From: Schistosoma mansoni
Lineage: Eukaryota > Platyhelminthes > Trematoda > Strigeidida > Schistosomatidae
Direction of reading: 5' to 3'
NCBI RefSeq assembly: GCF_000237925.1
Contig: NW_017386025.1
Location: forward strand, 434,001 to 498,000
DNA length: 64,000 nucleotides
A program made the position numbers and the translations under genes. Below, one piece after another: positions 1-10,455 of this stretch. The notes beneath the pieces were generated by a model. The model saw only the letters and a program-made list of their open reading frames with translations, was not told the DNA's origin and did not search any database. Numbering within the stretch: the first letter of the stretch is position 1; the number at the start of each line of letters is the position of its first letter.

Positions 1-252
1 TTTGAACCCAGAACATTCGGTATCATGTCGAATATCTTCATATATCTTTCTCTGCCTTAGACTTTCTTTTACTCAACTTTAAATATTCATTTCAACTTCA
101 TAAACTAAGTGATAATATCAGATAATTGTTTATAATCATTCTGATTGTTTTCAAGTTAATACTACTTATAACTAGCGAGAAGTTTTAAAATAGAATAAAT
201 TTATGTTTATTCTTTAAATATTATTATCATTATGCTGTTTAGAATTGTACAA

Positions 253-320
253 AGTGCTTTCAGGTTTTCTATGGTGGTCTAGCTTCAATTGACTCATGAT
301 TTCAACTATGAAAAATGTAC
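253..320 (+). repeat. HHR-B repeat, right-arm fragment
   Basis: This short piece matches the right arm of the HHR-B family: a stretch like 'caggttttc', then 'tggtggtctagcttcaattg' and 'actcatgatttcaactat'. No ribozyme or tRNA-like part remains. It is a decayed terminal fragment. Confidence 0.75.
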
Positions 321-419
321 AAAGTTTATTATTAGGATGTGTAATAAACGTTCTGTTTTTTCCGATCAAATAACTACCAATTGGAAGTTATTTTAGCTGT
401 GTTATATCCCGTGGAGATT

Positions 420-690
420 TATGAATGGTAACTTTGAGAACTATTCATGGACCAATATGATGTGTATATTTCCTATTGTATAATCGTTAAGTAACTAAAC
501 TATTCATATTCGTGTTTCTATTATTATGAACTTTATTTTGACCCATAGACTATTACTTTACGATTCACCATTCTTGAGTTATCCCTAGTCTATTGATTAC
601 TGTTCCCCCTATTCACAGTCACATTTGGCTAAATCTTGTACAAATGTTATTTTCTATATTATGGTACGCTGTCGTATATATATATATATA
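420..690 (+). mobile_element. LTR-like fossil fragment
   Basis: This segment is similar to the reverse complement of about 12830-13060, sharing for example the stretch around 'cagtcacatttggc' and the following 'attttcta'. Two diverged dispersed copies suggest an old LTR-type repeat. I see no coding part here, and the family is unassigned. It is a broken fossil that ends against a TA microsatellite. Confidence 0.35.
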
Positions 691-702
691 TATATATATA
701 TA
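675..702. repeat. (TA)n microsatellite
   Basis: A run of alternating T and A, about 28 bases. Similar runs lie near 8162-8193, 8762-8783, 25978-26003 and 51110-51132. Confidence 0.9.
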
Positions 703-1007
703 ACAGGGCACTCAGGCAATCGATATAACAAGCTGAAATGTTTATTTTATTGATCGAATTTAAAACAAAAAAAAATGTTTTCAAGATATGTTAGGTAATT
801 TTTCCAATTTACAAAATGGGGTTTTATTATGTTTACATATTTCATTCATATATCATCCGCTTCTTTATATTCAGTTGTCTAGTAACAAAAATATAGACAG
901 ATATAGTTTGTTTTTTTCAAAGAAAAGTAATAATAACAACTATAGTGTGATGTCTAACAGTAGCTATTAAAGTTCAAAGTTATAACTATTTTCTATGAAA
1001 CAACTAA

Positions 1008-1125
1008 ATTTCTGACGTTTCGTGATTCAGTGTAAGCCATTTCTTCCGAGAATAAAGTGGCTTACACTGAATAACGAAACGTCAGAAAATCTCATTTTTT
1101 TACTCATTGGGATATTACAAATGCT
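1008..1125. repeat. Foldback family C, copy 1
   Basis: Two inverted arms containing 'tctgacgtttcgtga' and 'cgaaacgtcagaaa' flank a short spacer. The sequence just outside ('attgggatattacaaat') is shared with copy 2 at 62865-63055, so this is a dispersed family. Arms differ by a few bases, so the copy is older than copy 2. No open reading frame. Confidence 0.7.
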
Positions 1126-1309
1126 CAATTTATTCAAAATTGTCAAATCAAAACCTGATAATAATACCTACAACTAAATTTCTGTGTATTGGTCAATTAT
1201 AAAATTTTCTGTAAACAATAACAATTCACACTTTGTTTATTGTATTGAATATACAATAAAATTTATAAAGAATTAAATTGGATAATACAATAATTTATCA
1301 CTAATTATT

Positions 1310-1530
1310 ATTGAAATCATGAACTGATCAATGTTAGACCGTCATTAAAATCTGGAGGCACTAGACGGCCGTTTCGTCCTAGTATGAGGCTCCTCAGCAG
1401 TGCGCATTCACGATCCAACTCATGGAATTCTAAACCATGACTTACGATCTCACGGGAGCGTTTAACTTCTAGGTCGCTTGGCCAGCAACCAATGGTGTTA
1501 ATGTCCAACTTCAACCAACCTACGGATATA
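1310..1530 (-). repeat. HHR-B tRNA/hammerhead repeat, minus-strand copy
   Basis: Read on the minus strand, a degraded tRNA-like region is followed by a hammerhead core: CTGAGGAG, then GGACGAAAC, then GTC followed by TAGTGC, which pairs with the upstream GCACTG as stem I. The core bases are intact, but stem II has a mismatch. The internal pol III-type boxes are degraded. Confidence 0.75.
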
Positions 1531-1814
1531 TAAAAAACATAGTTGTTCATAATAAACTATCGTAAATCCGACATTTTGTAAATAAAACGTTTTGTAGATG
1601 TTAGGAATAACTTTGATGTTTGTTTGTTATTTGTGGTGCATTCACTCAGTTATGCAAAAGTAACCAGATACTTAAATTCTTTAGATTTAGTGATATTTAA
1701 TATTTACAGATCAATTTAGGTAGCCAAAAACACTAATCACAAAAAAAAAACAATTTAAACCATTTAAACTCTGCTATGGGTGTTAGAGGATCTTCATTTG
1801 GGAGAATTATGACG

Positions 1815-2060
1815 CCTCATAGTGAAAGCCTATATTCTCCAGAAGTAACGAAACCGATACCCCTTCTAATAGCCAGAACAACAATAAATATAGGTAAATG
1901 TAATACCCGGACAACATGAGAGGCTTGATGACCGGTTAAATAGCTGCTTGGCTGAAGAGATACAACTTGGCGGCTCTCGAAATAAATGAAACCCGTTGAA
2001 CGCAACTTACCCCAATGGAGCATAGGCCGCCGACCAGCATTCTCCAACCCACTATGTCCT
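1815..2060 (-). mobile_element. RTE-clade LINE, 3'-end fragment
   Basis: On the minus strand, 2060-2010 encodes the start of the typical C-terminal signature of the schistosome RTE-type polyprotein (VGWRMLVGG-like, in broken frame); the same segment is cleaner at 16430-16490. The rest to about 1815 has no recognised domain and may be 3' UTR. It abuts an oppositely oriented RT fragment at 2255. Confidence 0.55.
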
Positions 2061-2254
2061 GAACATTGAACGCAAGCTGCATACAGAAGTTTAGATTTGG
2101 GAGAGAAATTGCTGTATTCTGATAATGAAGAAGAAAATGTTACTCACACACAGAGTTTCACTGAGGCTGTTAAAAGAAGAACGAAAAGCATTTATAGGAT
2201 AGCAATCTCATAGGTCCAGAATTATCAAAGCAAAAACAAGGAAAGAAAGAATCA

Positions 2255-2950
2255 CAATAAGTGATGTCCAGGAATTACACTACCATCAGTACCAGGAAAA
2301 AGTTTTTAACAGTGTTGCTGTACAGGGTGAAAGATTCAATAGACGTTCAGCTTCGTGATCGACAAGCCGGATTCGGTAAGGATCGGTCGTGCACAGACCG
2401 AATCGCAGCACTACGGATCATCTCTGAACAATCAGTTGAGTGGAACACGTCACTATACATCAACTTCATTGACTATGAGAAAGCGTTTGACACAGTGGAC
2501 AGAAGGAGCTTATGGAACCTATTTTAACACCATGATGCACCTGAGAATATCGTCAGTATCATCCGGAATTCATACGACGGGCTACACTACAGTACAAAGT
2601 CGTGCATGGAGGACAGCTGACAGGTGCATTTACAAGTGAGGGTCGGAGTCAAACAAAGCTGCCTATTCTCACCCTTTTCCTTTCTACTGGTGCTCATCGG
2701 GTTATTAAAACGTCTGCATTTCAAGGGGAAGCATAGAATACAATGGACAGGTTGGATGCAACTAGACGATCTGGACTACGCACATGACGTGACCCTCCTA
2801 TCCCATACACACGAACAAATACAGATGAAGACATCTAGTGCAGCAGCACCCTCTCCATCAATAGAACTCAACACACACAAGGGAAACCTGAAATTTATCA
2901 TGAGGAAATTACATAACAGTTTAGTATACAATCTAAACCGTAGAACGTAC
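2255..2950 (+). mobile_element. RTE-clade LINE, reverse transcriptase fragment (SR2/Perere-3-like)
   Basis: Translation shows a piece of reverse transcriptase: QAGFGKDRSCTDRIAALRII, then SLYINFIDYEKAFDTVDR (RT motif A), later a VGVKQSCLFSPF stretch (the R-QGC-LSP motif) and QLDDLDYAHDVTLLSHTHEQ (the catalytic YADD-type motif, here YAHD). These parts lie in different frames, so it is a dead fragment. The endonuclease domain and 3' end are absent. The family is RTE-like by motif style; the exact family is inferred. Confidence 0.85.
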
Positions 2951-2959
2951 TTAACGTAA

Positions 2960-4470
2960 ATAATTTAGCTTTACAGAAACGGAGGATAAGGCTTAATGCC
3001 TAGTCTTAATTGGTAAATACAAACTATTTTTACCAACTATCCCACATCGTTTTAAAAGAAGAGAATTAGTTCATAGGAATAATCACAAACTTTACACCAT
3101 TATTATATATATTTATGATTCGAAATAAAATACTATTTTCGTTAGTGAAAAGCATCAAATACACACACACACACAAATACGTGTTTGCATACAGATTTGT
3201 ATACATACGAATATGGAAATAGATGTGTTGCACTGTTCGACTATTATATACCACACACTTTATATATCTTTATATATAGTATTATTTAGTGTGCTGTTTC
3301 AATGATGCGCTGTGTATAGTAGTGAAACAATATTGTACATTTTTGTTTGAAAAGTATTTGCATTTGTAAAATAAATATCTAATATTGATTACACTGATTT
3401 AATCTCAGTAATAAAATGAAAATGGATTAGGAAAAGTAATTTCATTGATGTGTAAACCTCTTATTGACGTATTATTTATGGTGAAATGTGTTTTTTGTAT
3501 TTGTATACTAGTGCCAGTAATCATATCAACCGGTGCATATACACATATATATCAATATCGTTCTAATCACAATATGAAAAAAGTCTATACATATATCCAC
3601 ATGTTTTACACCCAAAATAGTTTTTTTATCTATCATCACTAGTCGATGATTGTAAATAGAATATATGAATAGGCAAATAAAATACAGCACAAAAAGATCA
3701 ATAACAACAATAAATCACAGCAGACTAGAAATACAGGTATACAAATATAAAAGAAAATTTCGAAACTAATTTAGGAAAGATGTTAACAATAATAATTGGA
3801 GAACTTCATTTCTAGATTGTGGAGAAGATTTATAGCTCAGGTGGATGATGTCGATGGAGTTTTGTTCTTTGAGCTCAGAGAACAAAACTCCATCAAAATT
3901 CATTTCAAAAATAATGAGTACATGTAAAGAGAAAAAAAATAGAGAAATAAAAAAAAGATGAAGGAATTCGAAACCATTCCGATTTTATAAACATTTAAGA
4001 AAGTAGCAAACAGCGAAAAAGAAAATCCGAACGATAAGTGAAAAGCGGCTCAGAAGTGAGAATATTCAACTTGTGAAAATATAGTCGTACAATTGGCTAG
4101 AACAAACAGATAGTAAACAAAAAACTGTTTGCATGTAGTCAATTTCTTGAATTGTCCAAAACAAAACGAAAAAGAAAAGAAATCCCTGAAGATCTCAAAT
4201 CCGCTCTGAAGAAAAGAAGTGTAAACTGAAAGGTTCGTGACTTAATTAAGACATATGTATCGAACGTTAAAATATTGAACATTGAATATTAAATTCACAG
4301 TATTTTCTAGTTAGAAAGAATTATTTAAATACATATGCAGAGAGAAAATATAATAAAAATTATATTACGACTGCTAATACTACTATTACTATTACTACTA
4401 CTACTAATAATAATAATAATCATCACTATTATTATCATTATGAAACAAATGGATGTATACACATTTCTTA
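2960..4470. other. Intergenic, AT-rich, no gene seen
   Basis: Low-complexity AT-rich sequence with an AC run near 3162-3175, a hairpin at 3826-3905 (listed separately) and a CTA/TAA-rich tract at 4371-4440. The open frames here are short, low-complexity and without recognisable domains. Confidence 0.6.
3826..3912. repeat. Foldback family D, hairpin
   Basis: Inverted arms: 'gatggagttttgttctttga' is followed almost at once by 'tcagagaacaaaactccatc', making a roughly 20-bp stem with almost no loop. The left flank 'ggagaagatttatagctcag' recurs in reverse at 43130-43180 next to the same arm, so this belongs to a dispersed family. Confidence 0.65.
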
Positions 4471-4477
4471 AAATCAT

Positions 4478-4483
4478 TTTATT
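4478..4483 (-). terminator. Polyadenylation signal AATAAA for the DNAJB6-like gene
   Basis: AATAAA on the minus strand about 45 bases past the stop codon, followed by a T/A-rich stretch. The spacing is normal for a compact 3' UTR. Confidence 0.5.
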
Positions 4484-4527
4484 GTAGAAAAGAATAGTGT
4501 CGCTATATAAATAATAAATATACATAA

Positions 4528-5383
4528 TTAACCATTAGCAATAGCAACCGGTTGACCATTGATTGTTTTCATTTTTAATATACCATTTTCTTCAACTTCA
4601 ATTGTTTCTATACCATCTTGTACTATTTTACGTGTTGTTACGCATTTACCATTTTCAATTTTAGTTGAAGTTGATCGAAATGTTTCTTTTCTTATTGGTG
4701 GATGACCAGGACGACTAGAACTACCAAAATTAAAACTATATGATGTTTTTGTAGATAAACTACGTACTGGTACAGTTTGTGGTAAACTAGTTTTACGTAC
4801 ACGTTCAACATGATGAAATCGTGGTTGATGTTCATTAGTTGATTTACAACTAGTTGTATGATGTAAATGACGACTAGGTAATACATTGAAATGATCATTA
4901 TTAAATATATCATGTAAATGACTGTGTGATCGAAATAGACCAGCTGTATCCATAAATGCATTCATCATATCCATATGTTTACTGAAAAATTCACGGAATA
5001 CTTCTTCAGGATCTCGAAATGTAAAACCGAAATCATTAAATGGAAAGAAGTCACTTGTATCAAATATATCATCTGTGAAAAATCTTCCTGATGCTGTATG
5101 TCGACGTCGTCCACTAGGTGGTCTTGTTGATTTAGATGTTTTAACATGTGTACGATTTAAACCATCTCTACCATGACAATCATAGACAGAACGTTTTTGT
5201 GGGTCAGATAAAACTTCATAAGCTGCACTTATTTCTTTAAATTTTTTTTCTGCTTCTTCTAAATTTGTTGGATTTTTTATCTGGATGCCATTTAAGTGCT
5301 AAACGACGATATGCACGACGTACTTCTTCATCTGTAGCTGTTTTAGTTAAACCTAACACTTTATAATAACAAATTGAAGTCAT
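4528..5383 (-). CDS. DNAJB6-like: DNAJB6-like Hsp40 co-chaperone (frame interrupted by one base)
   Basis: Single-exon J-domain protein of about 284 residues once the frame is followed. The start ATG (5381-5383) opens with [20 protein letters not shown], a textbook J-domain helix I. Helix II is [17 protein letters not shown] with the HPD tripeptide (about residues 32-34) that stimulates Hsp70 ATPase. Helix III is [21 protein letters not shown] basic linker follows, then [16 protein letters not shown], the hallmark of the DNAJB6/B2/B8 group. A His-rich, Ser-rich middle replaces the usual S/T-rich region. The C-terminus ([33 protein letters not shown]) closely resembles the DNAJB6 C-terminal beta domain. 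The likely role is anti-aggregation co-chaperone in cytosol or nucleus, by homology. One oddity: a six-A run right after HPD (plus coordinates 5273-5278) has one base too many for the family frame, splitting the protein into two frames. Confidence 0.88.
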
Positions 5384-5474
5384 AATTATAAAACAATTAA
5401 ATATCTATCTGTTATGTGTTATCAATTGAAGTTCTATTCCTATAAATATGTTATTGATAATTGCAGTTGGATAT

Positions 5475-5478
5475 TCTA
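5475..5478 (-). promoter_or_regulatory. Candidate 3' splice acceptor upstream of the DNAJB6-like ATG
   Basis: On the minus strand a long pyrimidine-rich tract ends in TTTTAG at about 5476, 92 bases before the start codon. In a schistosome this could be a 5' UTR intron end or a spliced-leader trans-splicing site. Sequence alone cannot tell which. Confidence 0.3.
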
Positions 5479-5540
5479 AAATAAAGAAGAATAAAAAAAA
5501 ATAAAGATTGTATAGATTTTAATAATGACTATAATAAATT

Positions 5541-5860
5541 CATCTAGTATTGTTTGTTTGAATATTCCCATTGATTACTAGGAATGCAACTGGCCAGTCT
5601 GTAATTGGCATATATGCATACTGTGCGTATTGCCTCGATTTAGCCTTAATTCACAAGCATTGTAAGCAAAGATGGATAGTGGCTAGCGGTGGAATCCAGG
5701 ACATGCGTTTGAAGCGAAAAGTACTGGGGTCCAGTCCCAGAGTGATCATCAACTCTGAGATGCAGGTACATCCAGCTGACTAGTCCCAAATAGGACGAAA
5801 CGCGCGTCCTGGATTCCACTGCTAGCCACTATCCGTCTTTGCTTACAATGACTATAATAG
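5541..5860. repeat. Sm-alpha-like hammerhead repeat, inverted composite
   Basis: The left half (about 5541-5706) is the head of the Sm-alpha-like unit in minus orientation, ending where the ribozyme cleavage site would be (tggaatccaggac). The right half (about 5707-5850) is plus-oriented: tRNA-like 3' part with 'gaagcgaaaagtactggggt', then ribozyme CTGACTAG, GGACGAAACGCGCGTC and CTGGATTCC. Core position 8 is T instead of G, so the ribozyme is probably inactive. Confidence 0.8.
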
Positions 5861-5909
5861 GATAATTACTTTTCAAAGTAATTAAGATAATTCATAAATT
5901 AAATAGGAA

Positions 5910-6140
5910 GAATATATCTTTGTAGAATCTCAGCGAATGAATTAGGAGTAAATTCAACGTTTCGCTTGGCAATATATTTTTCCTTGGAAAAGCTTGGACC
6001 AGATTGTCAGGCGAAACGTTAGTATTACTTCAAATTCATTCGCTGAGATTTTACAGAAATGTATTATTCTTATTTAATGTCTGACATCAACTCGGCGCTC
6101 AAATACTGTGAAGCTATTCGCTCTAGTTTAGACGAAAGTT
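5910..6140. repeat. Foldback family F, copy 1
   Basis: Left arm 'aatctcagcgaatgaatt' and right arm 'aattcattcgctgagatt' continue into 'aacgtttcgc' and 'gcgaaacgtt'. The outer flank after the right arm ('catcaactcggcgctcaaat') is shared with the copies at 40290 and 57000. Confidence 0.75.
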
Positions 6141-6216
6141 GTTATATAATTCATGAATATATATACTATTTTGAACGCAGTAATATATTTATGCAATAAA
6201 TTAAAATTTATTATTA

Positions 6217-6400
6217 TCAGAAGGGGTTTTGTGGAGATTTCAGTATTTTCATAATTGAAATCATGAGCCAATTGAAGCTAGACTACCATGCAAAACCTGG
6301 AAGCACTGGACGGCCGTTTTGTCTTATTGTGGGACTCCTCAGCAGTGCTTATCCACAATCCCGCCTCGCGAGATTCAAACCCAGGACCCATCTCCTCACA
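6217..6400 (-). repeat. HHR-B repeat, minus-strand copy
   Basis: Begins with the family terminus 'tcagaaggggttttgtggag'. On the minus strand the ribozyme has CTGAGGAG, but the GAAA box reads AAAA, so it is presumably inactive. The B-box-like 'attcaaaccca' ends the copy. Confidence 0.8.
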
Positions 6401-7100
6401 AATTATCCACCTCTATAAACAATGAAATTATTTTATTCACTACTCATTTATCATTTTTTTATTGCATTTTTTTATAAACTGCATAACAAATTATATGTGT
6501 AAATTAAAGGAATACACTATTGAAATATTGATAGATTCTTTTTAGTATTCGATTTACTTGTGTCAAAACAATCAGTACTGTACTACTAATGATAGATTAG
6601 TTACACATTCTTGAAAAATAATACTTTATCTATTAAGAATACATGATGTACCTGATAGAATATATCAAATAAATTATCTCACATGACATTAGAGACAATC
6701 GGGAATTCCGAAATACATTGTGAATATATCAAAATTAATGATACCAAGATTAAGATTTAAAACATTAGTCTCTATGTGTATCTTGGTAGGTACATGCAAA
6801 TATTCATCAAATTCAAAGGAATACCAAATAGAGTAAAAGACGGAATAACGGTGAAATCATGAAATTTTTTTACTATCTTTTACACAGTATGGAAAAATCG
6901 TAAAACCAAACAAACAAACAGCAACAAATGGAAGTGTTAGAACACAAAGTAAAAAATCATGATTCAATAAATAAATGTCTAATACATGGTGTATAACTAC
7001 TTTTGAACAAATTAACAGAGTAGCAAATAGGTATGTAAAATCAACGAATAGGTCAACAGTTTATAAATTTTTTGTATTACTGACATTATTAATTAATAGT
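6400..7100. other. Intergenic, nothing recognised
   Basis: AT-rich sequence with no supported open frame and no repeat that I can assign. Confidence 0.5.
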
Positions 7101-7109
7101 TTTTTTATA

Positions 7110-7255
7110 GTTTAGATTATGAACTATTCTTAGTCAGGAAATCATTGGAAACCAGGGAACATTGGTGTTTCGTCCCAGTATGAAACTTCTCACTAGTGTA
7201 CAACCACTTACTCACTATGGGATGGAACCTGAAACCTATAAGCCTCGTCGCACAA
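7110..7255 (-). repeat. HHR-B repeat, strongly decayed
   Basis: Recognised by 'ggtgtttcgtcccagtatga' followed by 'cttctcactagtg', the counterpart of the ribozyme segment. The tRNA-like part is nearly gone. It shares the 'GAGAAG' variant seen in other copies. Confidence 0.55.
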
Positions 7256-7489
7256 GCCTAACCTTTATATTGTTGAACCAGCTTTCAATGATTTACATGT
7301 AAAATTTCAGTCAAGTTCAGTGTTTTCTACTTTTCAGTGGTTGTCGAACTAATATCAGTCCGTAACATAAGCTATGACAATTGAACTACCTCAACACAAA
7401 TTCTCAATTCAAGATTATTTTATCAATCAAATTTGAATATTATTTCGTCATATGAAATCTTTCATTTTTAATGCAATTAACAAATTTCT

Positions 7490-7810
7490 AATTTCTCATG
7501 ATCAAAGTGGTGTAGGCTACTTATGTTGACAGATATAAGTAGTATGTAACACCAATCAGTAATCAAATGCCTCTCAGTAGAACAACATTGAGAGGATTGA
7601 AATGAATGGAACAGAAAGGGAAACAAACAGCAATTGGGATGACAACCGAATCTGAATAATGAAAAATTATATACATGAGGATTGAAGGAAGACATGCAAA
7701 TAATGTATTTAATGAATGGTTTTTAAATTTAAGAAAGTACTGTGTAATTTTGTATGAGATAATAAATTAGTTTTTCCCACCTGAGTGTTCGTTCACTAAA
7801 GCTTATTTCC
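7490..7810 (+). repeat. Dispersed ~300-bp repeat family G, copy 1
   Basis: Shares several blocks with 11595-11885 (same orientation) and with 22480-22790 (reverse), such as 'gatataagtagtatgtaac' and 'caaatgcct'. No protein domain or terminal repeat recognised. Class unknown. Confidence 0.65.
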
Positions 7811-8678
7811 ATCCTCCTGTTTTTTTAATCAGTTGTTCTGTCTTAAAAGTCGTTAGTAGTGTATCACTTATAAGCGAAAGCTATTTAGTCTGCTTCGTAT
7901 TTGCACAATAAGATATTATCCATTCCTTAGTTGATGATCGATCAGATTTAGGGGAGATAATGAAATCGTTGGTAAATTGATTATTGACGGAATTCAGAAA
8001 TGGTCACGACTAACCATTAAGATGTAGATGGTTGATGAAATAGACTTTTATATAAAAACTCATGTAGTATCTAAATAACTTTTTTCTCAATCAATTTTAA
8101 CCACTATTGAACACATTGAATGTAAATTTATGTATTCAACTGATCTGTCAAACAATGACTGTTCATAAGTATATATGTATATATATATATATGCAGAAGT
8201 ATATCGATCTGATCAAGTTTAATGTTCTAACCATTTTGTTTTCATTTCACATTTCACATCATAAATAAAGAAATAAAAATTCATTGTCTATACTTAATTA
8301 TTATATTTGAAAATTGATTTGCATAATTCTATTCTAGAAAAATCTCAGTTCAATATCACTATTGATCATTTATATTACCCTGTATATTATAGAGCAATAT
8401 ATCTATGAAATGATATTTTATGAAAATTTGGAATATTAGCTTAACAGAAAAGTAATTTTCAATAGATCAAGATTATAATGTATTAAGTGTATACAAGTAC
8501 TGTGATACAAATTAAAAAGTTATGTAATCTAGATGTTCTTTAAAAGGATTCATTTGTCAGACAATGCGATGTAGTATAATCTTGAAACAAAATTAATGTC
8601 AAAATGATAAAATATAATCAATATAAAATCTTTAATAAAACATGATAATATATGAATTCACTTGATATTATTTACTTG

Positions 8679-8761
8679 TATTTTCCAATGGTTGTTTAGA
8701 TCTGTAATTGATCAGTCTCTTATTGGCATATGTACATCCTGTGTGGAGTATCTTGATATTA
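8679..8761 (-). repeat. Sm-alpha-like repeat, head fragment
   Basis: Carries 'gatcagtctcttattggcat' and 'atgtacatcctgtg', matching the minus-oriented head of the Sm-alpha-like unit. It ends in a TA microsatellite. No ribozyme part is present. Confidence 0.65.
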
Positions 8762-9095
8762 CATATATATATATATATATATAACAAAGTCAAGGTCATA
8801 TGCTTTAAAATATTCTTAGTCTAAACTTAAGCAGTCTGTTTACAATTAAGAATATTATCACTTATTCTTCATCTTTAATCCTTTAATTCAATGATATTAG
8901 TGTAATACATTATGATGATTTATAGATGATTAGTTACCATTTTTTTAAAAATATACCAGTGATTAGATTTTAGAATAAATTAACTGAAATCAGAAAATAG
9001 ATTAATTGTAGTACAATTTAGTGATATACAGTGGATGTATGTAAATCTTGATTCTCAGGAAATCTCAAACTAACATGAAATGACTATTCAGTGTA

Positions 9096-9235
9096 TCAGA
9101 ATGAAGTTTTGTGGAGAGTTTTAGTAATTTTTATAAAGTTGAAATCATGAGTCAATTGAAACTAGACCAACATGAAAACCTGGAAGCACTGAACGGCCGT
9201 TTCGTCCTATTGTAGAACTCCTCAGCAGTGCGCTG
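9096..9235 (-). repeat. HHR-B repeat, truncated minus-strand copy
   Basis: Contains the terminal arm and the ribozyme (CTGAGGAG and GGACGAAACGGCC present; the cleavage triplet is GTT). It stops right after the stem I sequence 'cagtgcgc', so the tRNA-like part is missing. Confidence 0.8.
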
Positions 9236-9677
9236 AGGATTTTTATTGATTATTCAATGGCTATCAAATTATAATGCAACATATCTTCAAGATTTATTAT
9301 AGAATTGTTCACAAGATATACCTTCTCATTTAACAATATAATTAAGTTGAGTAATTACACTTGAAAATATTGATTATTTCGGTAATTTATAATTCAGACT
9401 GAATGAATTAAAAAAAAAATTAAGTAGCAAAGTACAAATTATTTTTCCGAACATAATGTCACAATCATTTAATGTATGCATACATATACTACTTAAATAA
9501 ATAAATGTGTATGTGTGTGTAAGGGTATGATCATTAGGGTATAAAAATATTTTAAAAATTCACACTGGATAATAATTTGTGATGGTTAGAAATCAATAAT
9601 AATTTGTATTTACAAAAGTAAGTACATTTTGAACAATTGATGTATAAAAATCAATATTTATATAAACACAAACATTT

Positions 9678-10060
9678 ACAAAGATGGATAGTGGCTAGCA
9701 GTGGAATCCAGTTTGACGCGCGTTTCGTCCTATTTGGGACTCGTCAGCTGGATGTACCTGCATCCCAGAGTTGATGTTCACTCTGGGACTCGAACCCAGT
9801 ACCTTTCGCTTCAAACACCATCGCGTTATCCACTCAGCCACTGAGTCCTGATAGTCACTTGCTTGTGTAATGTGGTGAAGTTGAAATTTACTTAGTATTG
9901 TTTGTTTGCATCTTCCCATTGATGTTTTTAGAACTGCAACTGGTCAGTCTCTAATTGGCGTATGTGCATACTGTGCGTATTGCCAATTAGAGACTGGCCA
10001 GTTGCAGTCCTAAAAACATCAATAGGAAGATCCAAACAAACAATACTAAGTAAATTACAA
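9678..10060 (-). repeat. Sm-alpha-like tRNA/hammerhead repeat, inverted dimer
   Basis: On the minus strand a complete unit is read: A-box-like GGCTGAGTGGATAACGCG, B-box GGGTTCGAGTCCC, then the ribozyme with CTGACGAG (9740-9747), GGACGAAAC and GCGCGTC (ending at 9715). All conserved core bases are present. Three extra bases sit between the cleavage site and stem I. Upstream of the tRNA-like part, the head is duplicated as an inverted copy around position 9970, giving a hairpin with arms of about 75 bp. Confidence 0.88.
9893..10055. repeat. Long palindrome at the Sm-alpha head
   Basis: The left arm ('ttacttagtattgtttgttt' ... 'gtctctaattggc') and right arm ('gccaattagagactggccag' ... 'aacaatactaagtaaa') are reverse complements with few mismatches, meeting around 'gtgcatactgtgcgtatt'. 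Such a structure would form a long hairpin in RNA or single-stranded DNA. Confidence 0.85.
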
Positions 10061-10217
10061 ACATTTACATGTTGACATAAAACGCAACCATCAATTGTAT
10101 AAATATTACGTAATTAATAAAGAATTAGTGAGGTTATAGTCGGACAGATAGAATGATAAAAAGACATGAATAGTTCATCAACTTGATAAGTAAATATCAT
10201 AAACAATTATTGAATTA

Positions 10218-10455
10218 TTATCAGAAAGAGCTTTTGTGGATATTATAGTAATTTAATAGTTGAATTCATGAGTCAATTAAATCTAGACCAACGATTGAAA
10301 ATCTTGAAGCACTGTACAGCCTTGGTTTGAGTCCCTCATATGGGATCGTAGAAGCGCACTGCTGAGGAGTCCCATACTAGGACGAAATGTTTGTCCAGTG
10401 CTTCCAGATTTTCCATGGTGGTCTAGCATTATTTACTGATGAATTCATCTATTAA
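10218..10455 (+). repeat. HHR-B palindromic copy with plus-strand hammerhead
   Basis: Left arm in minus orientation ('tgagtcaattaaatctagac'), a short remnant of the tRNA-like core ('ttgagtccctcatatgggat'), then a plus-strand ribozyme: CTGAGGAG (10372-10379), GGACGAAA, GTC (10393-10395) and stem I CAGTGC. The catalytic core is intact. Stem III has a U-G wobble. Confidence 0.8.

Noticed and set aside
1317-1550. Minus-strand open frame of 77 codons
   Set aside because: Lies wholly in an HHR-B repeat; similar peptides recur at every copy (14825, 17060, 38850, 51177, 52702, 53686).
4692-5147. Minus-strand frames rich in Ile, Tyr and Val
   Set aside because: Out-of-frame shadows of the DNAJB6-like gene.
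5571-5783. Plus-strand open frame of 70 codons
   Set aside because: Translation of the Sm-alpha-like composite; the same peptide pieces recur at 9695 and 49501.
9780-9880. A genuine tRNA gene
   Set aside because: A- and B-boxes are present, but no cloverleaf with acceptor stem can be closed; it is the tRNA-like head of a repeat.
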